Assembly (NCBI RefSeq): GCF_001638985.1
Contig: NW_017265155.1
Coordinates: 496,001 to 560,000 of the forward strand
Direction of reading: 5' to 3'
Source: Phycomyces blakesleeanus NRRL 1555(-)
Taxonomy: Eukaryota; Mucoromycota; Mucoromycetes; Mucorales; Phycomycetaceae
Length of the DNA: 64,000 nt
The number at the start of each line of letters is the position of its first letter. The stretch's first letter is position 1. The notes under the pieces were generated by a model. That model ran no database searches and was not told the DNA's origin. It worked only from the letters and a program-made list of their open reading frames with translations. Below, piece after piece: positions 33,666 through 44,985 of the stretch. Position numbers and translations under genes: made by a program.

Positions 33666-36045
33666 AAAACTCTTGGTCAAACCCTACACTAAAAAAAAAA
33701 AAAGAAAAAACTAATAGTCAAACACATTGCATATGGCTTTTCAAAGCTTAACCCTCATTATATCTGTATTTTCCACGTCTTTATGATATTTTTTCAACAA
33801 GATGTACTTTTCTTTCCCGCATTCATCCCATTCTCCTTCTCTTAATTCCTATACCTTTCTAACAATGGAGTAAAAAAAAACATAGCCCTTGTGCTGTATT
33901 GAATGTGCATTCTAGTGCACAAATGTACAATTGAAGTGTTTATTAGAGTAAAAAAAAATAGGAAAGTTTTCTCTATAGTATATTACAATGAAAACGCTTA
34001 TTTGGAACTTTGGTAGTAGGCTTTACTGACCCTGAAGTTTTAGTCAAGCTAAGTGGATGGTTGTTGAATGCATTAATATCTTTTGTGGACACTGAAAATC
34101 AACTTTCTCGTGGCGATTTCATAACAATTGGGTTTCATTTTTGTTTTATTTTAAAGAAAACAAAACCAGGTTTTAAGTGACTTTGGACAGCATACATCTT
34201 ATTGAACAGACACAGGACTTTTTTCAATAATTATCATCTACACCTCTTGGCAAGTCCTGCTCTTCTACCTTTTATGGATTGATTGAGCATGTCTGTATTA
34301 AAGACGATCAGAGAACTATGTCAGTCTAACTGCAAGAGTCGATGGATCTACTAGGAAGAACTAGATATGAAATATAAAGAAATTGTTTCTGCCGTTTTTT
34401 TTTGCACCCAGAAATACACTCACTAAATTTAATGTATATAGTTAGCATGACCCACTTTAGAAAACTAGGCATTTATATCTTAATAAACAATGTATAACAA
34501 AGTATGAGAATGTAAAAACCAGTCAAGGTTTAATAACAAATGTTTCCATTATTTGCAGCAATTATAGATACAGTCATATCAAACATACTTACAACAAGCT
34601 TCGTACCAAATTCTGGATGCAAACTGTTCCGACTTCTTTTTGTCAATCAAAAGCCTTGAGATATCTAAGTATTGTTTGTAAAAAAAATGCTTCTGCTTTA
34701 CACACTCTGTTTTATAATTCATTAATAGTACTTTGATTTGATTCATACTGAGACATTGTGAAGACTAATAATTAAATCCCTTCATACTACTGAAATATAT
34801 AAATACTATGAACGGCGAAAAGTGTTATCGTAAAAGCATTATTTATTTACTTGTATATTTAAAGATATCAAATGTTTTCTTATATTAGTATATTTCTCCA
34901 ACGAGTATATGTTATATAAGCGCTGATAATTATATAGTTATTGGTAATTGAATATTATGTTAGGTGTTTTTACTATTAGCATTGAAGGTCGTCTTGACAT
35001 ATAAACTTACGAACATTCTTAATGTAGGATTCGAGAGACAGTTTTTATACTTTTAGTAAATTCTGATTTCCCGCAAGATTGTCGATCAGTATACTCATTC
35101 GCGCTATAGATATTTTTTTCTCTCTTTGGAATCCCCTGTGCAGAAAACAGTTGTGGAGAAGATGAGGTAAATGGTAGAAGTTTTCGAACCAGCACGGCCT
35201 CTTTTCGTATTGGGTCCATTGGCTATTCACTATTTTTTTTTCTACTTTTACTTGTGAAAGTATGCAAATGAGTTCCATTAAAGAGATGCATTATAAGAAG
35301 AGATGCAAGGCATAGACTTTCAAAAGCAATGTTTATTTTTTCCAACTCAACGGAGATTATTTTTGTACATGGTCCACTCTGAACGACATTGAGTGAGAAT
35401 CAGGCGTTTCTTCTTTTCTTTTCAAAAACGATATTATAGACATCAAAGCTACCCCCCACAGACTTTGTTTTTATATGATTTGTAGCTATGGATATAATAT
35501 AAACGACTAAATATTGCACACTATTCTAGATGAAAATAAAGCTTCCGATACGATAAAGAAGAAGATATTTTGTAGTATTTTTGTAGTATTTTAATATCCA
35601 AAAAACTCTGCATCATTTTGTTTTGTAGTTATACTTTTTTTTAGGAATCACTAAAGTCTTTGATTCCGGAAAATTGGTTCCTTAAGTTCTGTAAACCCCA
35701 ATAAAGGAATATGATTTTCTGTGACTTGGCGGGTGCTTGAGAAACCCCTAAGCAAATCAATGCTCTATATACATGTACTGGATGTCAAAGGTGACACTTA
35801 CGCTTATAGAAATAAAATCTATATTCCCGAAAATTAGAAAATTTTCCGGATCTTACCGCTTCATATGGAATAATAAGACAAAAAAGGTTCAAGGGATAAT
35901 CGAACCCTGCTTATCATAAGAGAACCGATGATGCAACAAGGCACAATGCTGATGATATGTCACACAAAACTAGCACCTAAAAAATGAATCGAATATAAAG
36001 TGAGATCGAAATATAGATAGCCTTCTTCCTTCTCAACTTTAGAAT
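33666..36045. other. 2.4 kb intergenic region
   Basis: AT-rich with no gene that I can support. A GGTTCGATTA-like box on the minus strand at about 35879-35897 looks like a tRNA B box but has no cloverleaf around it. The last 100 bases act as promoter for the next gene. Confidence 0.5.
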
Positions 36046-37364
36046 ATGTCCTCTCAAAAGATCTTTAAGCTGTAAGTACATGTTGATACCTAATTATATC
36101 GTCTAATCCATACCCTTTTTTCTTATTCTTACAAAATAATAATTATCAACAATAACAATAGTAACACTGGTGCTGATATTCCAGCTATTGGCTTGGGTAC
36201 ATGGCTTTCTGGAAAAGACGATAGTGGCTATACTTCTGTTAAAGAGGCCATCAATGTTGGCTATAGACATATTGATACCGCATTTATGGTAAGTATAGTA
36301 TTGGGTTTGGCAATAAAATCAAATAAAAATAAAAGTCATCTATTGACGCGAAACAATACATGTACATTATAGTACGGCAATGAGGAACAAATTGGCCGTG
36401 GAGTACGCGATGGTTTGAAGGAGAATGGTTTGGAACGTAAAGATATCTTTGTGACCACAAAGTTGCCTCCTACTTACCACCGCCCTGAGAAGGTGGTTGA
36501 GGCCTTTAACAGTTCTTTTGCCAGCTTAAACATCGAGTACATTGATCTTTACTTAATGCACTGGTAAGAGGGGGGGGGGAACATAGTCACCGTCTTAACA
36601 AATCTCTAACCAAACTTTCTCACGACAATTCTCCTTTAGGCCTGTCCCTCTCAATCCCGCGTCGGGTGAGAAAATTCCACTCCGCCCAGATGGCTCCCGC
36701 GATTTGGATGAGACAATGCTGGGAAAGTTTGATGTTACTTGGGCTGCAATGGAGAAGCTTCTGGATACAGGAAAGGTTAAAGCTATTGGTGTGTCGAATT
36801 TCTCTATCCCAAATCTTGAGCATCTCTTGAAGACTTCCAAGGTTGTCCCAGCTGTTAACCAAATCGAACTCCACCGTATGTACAATATTTCAAAAAAAAA
36901 AGATATTAGTATTAATGTATTAATTTGTCATTTTCTTCTATAGCCTTCAACCCACAAAACAAACTCCTTGAATACTGTTCATCCAAGGGAATTCACTGCT
37001 CTGCTTACTCTCCTCTTGGTACCAGTAATGGTAACTTGTGTGAGAACAGCACAATCACCGATATTGCTGCTGCTCACAAGATATTGCCTGCCCAAGTCTT
37101 GATTTCATGGGGAATCACACGAGGCAGCGTTCTTCCCAAGAGTGTTACACCTTCTGTAAGTGCATTACGAGTAATCAGTAGACATTTCTAATGGTTTGGT
37201 GTCTTCTTTAGCGTATCAAAGCAAACTTTGAAACTATCGAACTTTCCAAGGAGGAAATTGAGCGTATCAATACTCTTGGATCCACTCATCCTAAGAGATT
37301 TGTTTCCCCCAACTGGGGAGTTCCCGTTTTTGATGAAGAATTTGAGCTCGCATCCAAAAATTAA
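36046..37364 (+). CDS. Aldo/keto reductase, aldose reductase/GCY1 type
   Basis: Six exons, 36046-36071, 36162-36288, 36373-36563, 36640-36875, 36944-37155 and 37212-37364, are phase-consistent and give 314 residues. The tetrad is D47, Y52, K81 and H114 (HIDTAFMYGNE, VTTKLPP, YLMHWPVP). [11 protein letters not shown] and [11 protein letters not shown] follow, then the NADPH-binding region with [12 protein letters not shown]. This is a different AKR family from the two copies at 25 and 29 kb. Members reduce aldoses, glyceraldehyde or other aldehydes with NADPH in the cytosol, often under osmotic or oxidative stress. The convergent guanine deaminase gene ends only 150 bases downstream. Confidence 0.94.
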
Positions 37365-37514
37365 TCTACTCTTTTTTTTTTACCTATAATATACTATATA
37401 AAAGCAAATTGCTGTTTAATGCATAACGAATGAATATATTGTGTGTATGATAATGACTTGGTTATTATTATTATTTAAAAAAAAAGGGGCAAATGTTGGT
37501 CTATTGATGGATAT

Positions 37515-39025
37515 TTAAATGGATGTTGCTGTACCAGCTACTCGGCGACCTTGAACAAATACATGCAAGAGTGATTGATCGTTTCCAAGGAAAAGAAACT
37601 TTTCAAACATTTGAGTGTTTGTATCATTCTCAAAGATATCTACAGGGCCACCTTCTGCCAAGTCTACCCAAAGTGCATCCAGTGATTTACCCACTGCAAA
37701 GTTGCCGATGGTATCCTCTAGGCCAAGAACCTTGGCACCTCCCAATGTAGCCAGGTAAAACAGCTCACTAGGAACCAATGGCTCATATTCCTTAGATCCA
37801 CCAGTCATACCATCCCGGTGCATAATCTTCATTGTTTTTGAGGCCATAAAAGATGATCTTATGGAATCCAAAACTGATGGCGAGAAACCACCTGCCACGT
37901 CTGTTCCTAAACCGACCTTGATTCCCTTTTTCAAGAAGCGTCGGACATCACATACACCACTGTGAATTGAGAAATTGGAGTTGGCACAGTGTGATACGCC
38001 TACACTTTTGGCAGCCAGCATATCAACCTCATCATCCTTCATGTGCACACAGTGAGCCATATAAGATTTGTCGGTAAGCAGGTTGTGATCATCATAGATA
38101 GCGGTGTAGTTTGCTGAGTCAGGGAACAAGGAGCACGTGAATTCAATCTCGTCGTGGTTCTCGCACAGATGGCTTTGAACAGGTACGTCATATTCTTTAG
38201 CAAGTTTACCCAGACCAAGCATCAGTTCCGATGTACATGAGATTGCAAAACGAGGGGTTATGACTGGAGTCAAAAGACTTGACTTCTTGGAGTTTACGTA
38301 GTCTATGAATAACCGAGTATCCCGCAAACTGCCCTCTGTGGTCTCGACATAGTAATCGGGCGAATTCTGGTCCATGTTGACCTTGCCGATAAATGCACGT
38401 TGGCCCAGACGCTCGATGATATCTGTTAAACTTTGGCATGCGTTCAAATGAATAGTAGCAAACCAGCTACAGGTAGTTGTTCCATTTCTGAGGAATCGTG
38501 AGACAACCTTGGTATACGCCTTTTCGGCGTATTCAACTGACTTGAATGAAGACTCGGCGGGAAAAGTATATGTGTTGAGCCAGTCAAGTAGTGGAAGATC
38601 CATTCCCAAGCCAGAAAATACGTATTGAGGAGCATGCTATACAACAATAAACCTTATATTAATTATTTGCTCTTTTATACCCCCCCCCCTTTTTTTTTAT
38701 CCAAAGATATTATTCACTTACTGCATGTGTATCCACAAAACCTGGTGCCAAAAACTGGTGTGGGTTCAATCGATGTATCTAGAAAAGAAAGAAAGCTAAA
38801 AGTTAGACCGATGTAATATACTTCAAGAATATTATTATTATATTATACCTTTGTGATTCCAAAGTCATGTTTTAACAAAAAGGCGTTGAGATCAGGGACA
38901 TTACGCTCGAGATGGATAATGATTCCCTTGTCATTGATAATCAGAACACCATTGTTGATCACCTCTAATTCTGCTAGAGAGAGAGAATGGATGAGGGTTC
39001 CATAGAATACGGTATTTGAAGTCAT
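37515..39025 (-). CDS. Guanine deaminase
   Basis: Exons 39025-38849, 38778-38722 and 38636-37515 give 451 residues, the usual family length. The amidohydrolase metal motif H77-x-H79 sits across the second intron (GFVDTHAHAPQYVF). Other metal or active-site blocks are SHLCENHDE, AHCVHMKDDE, SHCANSNF and GLGTDVAGG, which match guanine deaminases. The enzyme hydrolyses guanine to xanthine and ammonia with bound zinc, feeding purine catabolism in the cytosol. The second intron contains a C10T9 homopolymer junction (38680-38698). It is convergent with the AKR gene, and its promoter lies next to the 3' end of the HSPA12-like gene. Confidence 0.95.
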
Positions 39026-39703
39026 TAGAGAGAAAAGGGAGAGTAAAGAATGACTACGTTTGAAAGCCCTCCTTTATTTATATATATGTATGATAAGTGA
39101 ATCAATTATACGCCAGCAGAAGGTTTAAAATTGCGCAACTTTTATAGAAAGATACACGCTTGTTTTCTATTCTGCCAATAGAAAGATGACGCATCCTGAA
39201 AATACCCTTATTTTTGATGGTATTTTCATTGTAGTATAAAAAAGCACTACCGTCTGACATAGTTTCCTATCTTCACAATTTCTATATCTATATCTACATA
39301 TCTTTTATTTATCTATTTATCTATATATTTTATACAGTTTTATTAAATATCTTCCCGGAAATCTTTTTACCCTACAATAAAGATAAAAGTAGACTGGGAT
39401 ATTTTCTAGAAAGGTTCAACCCATTAAACTGATGAAGTACAAATAAGGGTCTGGTCTGTGCGTTTTTTTTTTTTTTTTTGGGGGGGGGGGAAGTATCTTA
39501 TTGTAGTTTTGATAGCAGACCGGCCGACAATCGCTAGTGATAAAGCAATGTCTACTAGCGACAAGTTAGGTTATTTCTCTTCAAACTCATACAAGAGTAA
39601 AGCATCAATATTAAACAAAACACAAAATATTTATAATATCAAAAACAGCACCAAAAAGCAAAGAATTTGTTTTATGTAATAAGGAGTTATGTGATTCGAT
39701 AAT
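39026..39703. other. Intergenic region with T17G11 homopolymer junction
   Basis: The promoter side of guanine deaminase. It holds TATCTA repeats (about 39285-39325) and T17 followed directly by G11 at 39463-39490. I see no gene. Confidence 0.55.
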
Positions 39704-41642
39704 TCAGCGGATATCTATGTGTAAATGTGGACCAGAAGAGTCAAGGTTTTGCTCTGGGCTCAAAAGCTCGTTGTCATAATATTGTGGAGGATAAGTATAG
39801 GTCTTGTCAATAATATTAACCTTCACACGAATGTTGCCCAAGCAAAAACGTATAAAGATATTAAGATTTGCTCTATCTTTTCCTGGCTTCAAAGCTATTC
39901 GAAATTGGGTGTCAAATTTAGCCACCAACTTAGCGCCTTGTGGTTTGTACATTTTTACAGGTTCATCTCCATCATAAGAATAAAGAGCTATGCTTATCGA
40001 TAAGTCAAACTTTCCTTTTGTTTAATCCTTGAGGTAGTTACTTACAAATGCTTTTTGTTTCACCTCTAACCCATGATGTCCAGCCTTCTATCCACATATT
40101 CTCCCTTATAGGCTGGCCTTTTCTTGCCCAAATGGTGAAGCAATTTCTTTTGGTAAATCCATCTTTGATGACACTATTAAAGCCATAGGTTCTCTGTAGG
40201 ATGCGCTGATCTATAACCTCAGGGTTGAGGCCAAATAGAGCTGCTCCTCGTCTTACAGCTCCATCTTTTTCACGAAGAAAATGAAGAAAATCCAGGCGAG
40301 ATTCAAAGGCTTCCTTGATGCGATGGGTTAGGTAAGGAGATTCTCCAAATCCTCCAGTAACAAACATAACGTGTATGTGTTTGTTTCTCATTTTTTTGAA
40401 TTGATCTCTGATCAAATGAATTACATGACGAATTATGGGATCAAAAACATCTTCTTTCATTTCACGAACAGATATATATAATTTTCCTTCCCCAATTTCA
40501 GCCATAGGATCAAAAATTAATCGTAATTCTTCTGGTAAAGTCAATTGAACGTTTTGTGTTCCATCAAACTCAGGCTATAGTAGACACGATTAGCTACATT
40601 TGAGATATTCAGAGCGTATCTCATAGCCTTACAATTTACTTACTTTGATAGTATTTACAAATTCATCCATAAGACGTTTTATATGTTTATTAGAGGTATC
40701 CCGGAGGTAGAGCCGATTTCGGAGTAGACGTTCCATGCAATCATCCAGACACATCGACCCACAAAAGCTTCCTGAGCTGGCTATTACTTCACGGAATGAC
40801 TTTCCCGAAGATGTGTCGATTTGTAAAACTGAAACATCAACTGAATATCCACCAGCATCGCAAACCATGAAGTACTTATCGTGAGTCAAATCGAGATTAG
40901 GAGAAATATGCTCACACCAAAGACCCGCAGCTTCAGATTCATTGATGATCAGTAGTTGATCACAAATGTCATCTTTTTTTACTATGCCAGCTTCGATTAC
41001 GGCTCTTCTCATAATAAGTCTAGCATTATCCGAGTAGAGATTAGGAACAGTAAGACAATATCTGAATCTGGAGGGATCATTCAAACTTGGATCCTTTGAT
41101 TTTAAATACTTCATGATTTGAATGTAATAATTTCTGAAATAGTCCCTTATAACTAGGGAGAGAATAAGTGTTTCAGTTCGAATAATCTGTATAAATTTAT
41201 AGGCACACACCATCAACTGTTTCTAAACTGTGTTTGGAACTTTTGGGATCTTTGGACCGAGAATTCAGCGCCATCTTGACATTGGTTATTAAATCATAAC
41301 CAGTCTCATGTCTGTTGCCTTGTTTTACGGCTTTGAATCCGCAGCACACAAATTCTTTTGTGTTTTTTCGATACAAAGATTGTGTTGGTGTTTTGATATT
41401 TCTCGCCCTATTGATGGTATGATTTAGTAAAGAGAACCACCATCTTACTGTCATATTACCGGTCTGGTATATCAATCACAGTAACAGCCGCATCATCCAT
41501 ATAGGCATAAGAGCATCCAGACGATGAGGTGCCAAAATCTGTTGAATTCGATCAATAGTGTACCTTTAAAATCGACAAAGAAAAACTTGATATATTTACC
41601 TATTCCTACTGAGATTACAAATTTATTTGAACCGACTGTCAT
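39704..41642 (-). CDS. HSPA12-like Hsp70 ATPase-domain protein
   Basis: Six exons, 41642-41600, 41538-41460, 41407-41209, 41186-40644, 40574-40046 and 39987-39704, give 558 residues. The actin/Hsp70-fold nucleotide-binding motifs are present: phosphate-1 GIDFGTSSSGCSYAYM (split by the first intron), phosphate-2 CDAGGYSVDVS, and the adenosine motif VTGGFGESPYL. The acidic region FDPMAEIGEGKLY lies before the last motif. The C-terminal beta-rich part lacks the canonical Hsp70 peptide-binding domain and lid, as in the HSPA12 branch that is greatly expanded in Mucoromycota and Agaricomycetes. Some members act in stress or surface signalling, but the function is mostly unknown. The exon 5-6 junction was chosen because other acceptors create stops; it is the least certain boundary. 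Confidence 0.88.
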
Positions 41643-44600
41643 TACTAAATGTATCTTAAACTGAGAGAGAAAGAGAGGGGAACAAAAGAAAGACAAGGTA
41701 ATGAAATTATTTGAGATGTAAATATCTCTTATTCTGGAGTAGACTTGACTGTCGTACAGAATGACAATATTACCCCTTTAATTTAAAAATTTTTCTAAGC
41801 CTTTATGCCTCTGGTGATTTATTTGATACATGGGATGCAAGCTCATTTACTTGGTTTTCAAAGGAATAAACAAAAGAAGTGCTTTAATATTATCTATTAT
41901 ACTCTTCATTTTATTACTTGTACTAATATTCAAAGCAACTATATGATAAACTATGCTTCCATAACAATTCTACAAAAGATCAAAGCTAAAGCAGCTACTG
42001 TAAGCTGATAAACGGTCTCTGATTATGTGAATACGACATTTAATTTTAACTGGATGAGCCAAATGCAACCTGATACCCGGAATCCTTGGTTACAGATGAT
42101 TCCTAACGAGCTACATATACTTATCTCACCTGCCTTTTTTTTAATATATAACAGGAAAGGTTTAAAGAATTTATCATATAAGCTTGTTAGACAATATATC
42201 AAGTAATTTTATATTCTTAGATACTATTTTTTTTAGATATCCTAGCTTCCTTCTTTCTCTCCTTCTTCTCCAATCTCTACCTTTTTTTTATATGAAAATA
42301 GCAAAGTTGTATTATTTTTTTTTAGAAAACAGGTCGCTTGTATTTAAAAATGCTGTCGTGTCATAATGGTTTCATTAAACGAGAAAAGGTATAAGCTAAA
42401 CCTCTCTTTAACATGGGTAGCTTTTATTTTAGTTTTAGTTTTCAAAGCCTTACATTTTAACACGGGCATTTAAGTATCTTTAACAAAAATGGTAGCCCTG
42501 AGCCAATGGAGTACGCTGTTGATGAAAAAAAAAGAGTTTGTTGTTGAGGCAATTGCTATTCATACTGATTACTTGGAAAATTCGACTTCCAAAGAGTCAT
42601 TTTTTTTAGTTGCTCAATGCGAATAACAAAGCCAAAACATGAAGACATCCGGATAAAGGAGGCAAGTATAAAACATTATTATGCTCGGTACACGGTCCAG
42701 GATCACGTTAGATTTTTCGATCCGAACATTGAAAAGTGTATGAGCGCATAATCTGCAGCGAAACAGACGGGGACTTACATTCGGGATGCTCAGAGATGGG
42801 TTATGAGGTACAGTGCGTGTGTCATAGTATTTCTGTACTTTATCAGCAAGTTTGAAGTAAATTTATCTTGGATGAAAAGCAAAAGTAGCTGTTACCAACT
42901 TCATTAACGACAATCCCTCTACTATTGTTATACAAAATCTAATAATTATATCTCATCCCTAACGGTATATGATTACTATTATAATAAAGTTAGTTTAATA
43001 CAGAGGATGTGGACTAGTGGTATGTAAAGGGACGCAGAATTTTTCTATGCTAGTAAAAGACTTTTTCATTCAAAAATATTGTATTCAGGATTTAAAACGA
43101 TAAGTAAAACCCTGTTGAATAATCATGATAATAGACCGTACTGTGAACCAGGTAGCAAAAAATTAAATTAAAGCCCATTAAATAATCCACTTCTAGCCCG
43201 GTTCATTAACCTGGTCCATTACAGCCAAAGCTCGATATAGTAGAGATGAAGCAATTTTTTCTTTCAGCCATCCCATCTCATAAACAAAATATCTCTCTCT
43301 CCTATGCTCCTTCTACTCTTTGTACTTGTTAGCTTACTATTTTATCCCCGCACTTTATTTTCTCAACAATATCTCCACAGACATCTACCTCTTCTCTATA
43401 GGAAGCAGAACCTACTTCTTTAAGCAATTTAATAGATTTCTATCTCATACAACAAAAACATTTGGCAAATACAATAGTGGGTAAATCACTACAATTAAAC
43501 ACCCTCTCTAATAAAAAGCAGGATAATGTCTTTAGAAAAGTATAAGGGGTGCCATATTGAGTACATATTTTTCTTTAGATATATAGCTTTATACTACTAT
43601 TAAACTACTTCAAAATGTTAAGCCTAACAGGCAAAATCAGCTTCTTACCTTGGAAGCATTGTACCCTTAATATCGCTGATGATAAAATCAAGTGCTTGTA
43701 GTTGTTTCAATTCCATCAAGAATAATCTTATTCTCGATTCGATTAGCAATGGATGAACACAGACCAATCACTGGTTTGAACCCCCCCCCCCCCCTTTTTT
43801 TTTTTTAATAATAATAATAAAAAAAACTTTAGCCTAGTAACACTGCTTAAATGTTTGACCGCTTTGATCTGCCCATAACAACTGTATATATAAGATTACT
43901 TTATTTTATTTTATTTTAACTTTAATTCTTATTCACACCATATTTATTATCATTTTGGAAGGTCGGACGGCTTTCTTGATATAAGCTTTTATATAAACTG
44001 GAATGATGTTTGTATTGTTTTTGGATAATACGGTCACTTCACCTGCCAGGTAAAGGCTGCAGGCCCGTACACAGCTTAAAAAAAAATATGGTCATGTTTT
44101 TGTTTTGTTTTGGATGTAGGCTGGGGTGCACAGAGCCAGCTTGGAAACACAGCTAGGCATCCGATCATTTGATTCGTCACTGTGGCGACATATTGATTTT
44201 ATAGTTCTACGACCCCCCACCTGGTCTGGCTTTGCTTTCTGAAAAGACTCTATCCCTTTCCCATAGATTGCTTATACACTGCTTGAAAGAAAGAAAGAAA
44301 GAAAGAGAAAATATGGGATTTTTTTGGGGGTGATTTCCCATTATTATTATAACGCCCTGCATATGTGAAATAATAATAGATTGAGAAAACTATACGATCT
44401 TTTTACCAAGCTTGGGTAAATAGCTTTTAAACAAAATTGGAACAAAGCGGCTTAAAGCTAAAATACTATTAAATCCTGGGTACAAGCAAGTTTATTTGTA
44501 AAATACAGTTACGCCTTCTAACGCCATTGGAACCACCAGTTTACGCGGTTAATCAATGTCAAACGCGTCAGGAGCAGGTGTATGAAAAAAAAGCGGGTGG

Positions 44601-44725
44601 AACGTTGCTCTCTCTTTTTTTTTTAAAAAAAAAATTCTTCAATTACCAATTTCTTCTGCTTCTGCTTCTTCTTCTTCTCTCCTACACTTTACTTCCTCCA
44701 TCGTTCTATACTTATATCAATCAAT
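41643..44725. other. 3.1 kb intergenic region
   Basis: No gene is supported. It includes C14T12 (43781-43806), a GAAA repeat (about 44284-44305) and a T10A10 tract (44615-44634) about 90 bases upstream of the metallothionein start. The 44,040-44,240 stretch is more GC-rich than its surroundings but shows no clear reading frame. Confidence 0.5.
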
Positions 44726-44985
44726 ATGCCTGCCAACGGAAACCCTGGATGTTGCGGAACTACCTGCGCTTGTGATAGCACCAAGTGTGACTGTACTTCC
44801 GGTGCCTGCAAGTGCGAAGCTGCCAAGAAGAAGGATTCATGCTGCTCCGATGGGGCGTAAGTTTTGTTGTTGTTGTTTTTTTTTGCGGAAAAATAACCTC
44901 TGTTGGCTTTGTTGTTGTGATCTGTAGTAAATGTGCCCACAAGACCGTAGAGGAGAAGAAGGGCTGCTGTGGTGGTCACTGTTAA
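44726..44985 (+). CDS. Metallothionein-like cysteine-rich metal-binding protein
   Basis: Two exons, 44726-44856 and 44928-44985, join in phase 2 across a 71-base intron (GTAAGT donor, TGTAG acceptor) and give 62 residues, 14 of them Cys. Motifs include GCCGTTCACD, CDCTSGACKCE, SCCSD and a C-terminal GCCGGHC. There are no aromatic residues. This composition is that of metallothioneins, which bind Zn, Cu or Cd in the cytosol through thiolate clusters. A central Lys-rich linker (AAKKKDS) may separate two clusters. The exons are too short to stand out as open frames, so the gene is easily missed. Its proximal promoter holds T10A10 and a CTTCTG-rich pyrimidine tract. The C2H2 gene 3.5 kb away is a possible but unproven regulator. 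Confidence 0.9.

Noticed and set aside
35879..35940. tRNA-like B box (GGTTCGATTA on the minus strand) with an ATCAT/ATGAT arm
   Set aside because: The T-arm does not pair correctly, no A box is found at the right distance and the acceptor stem has no partner.
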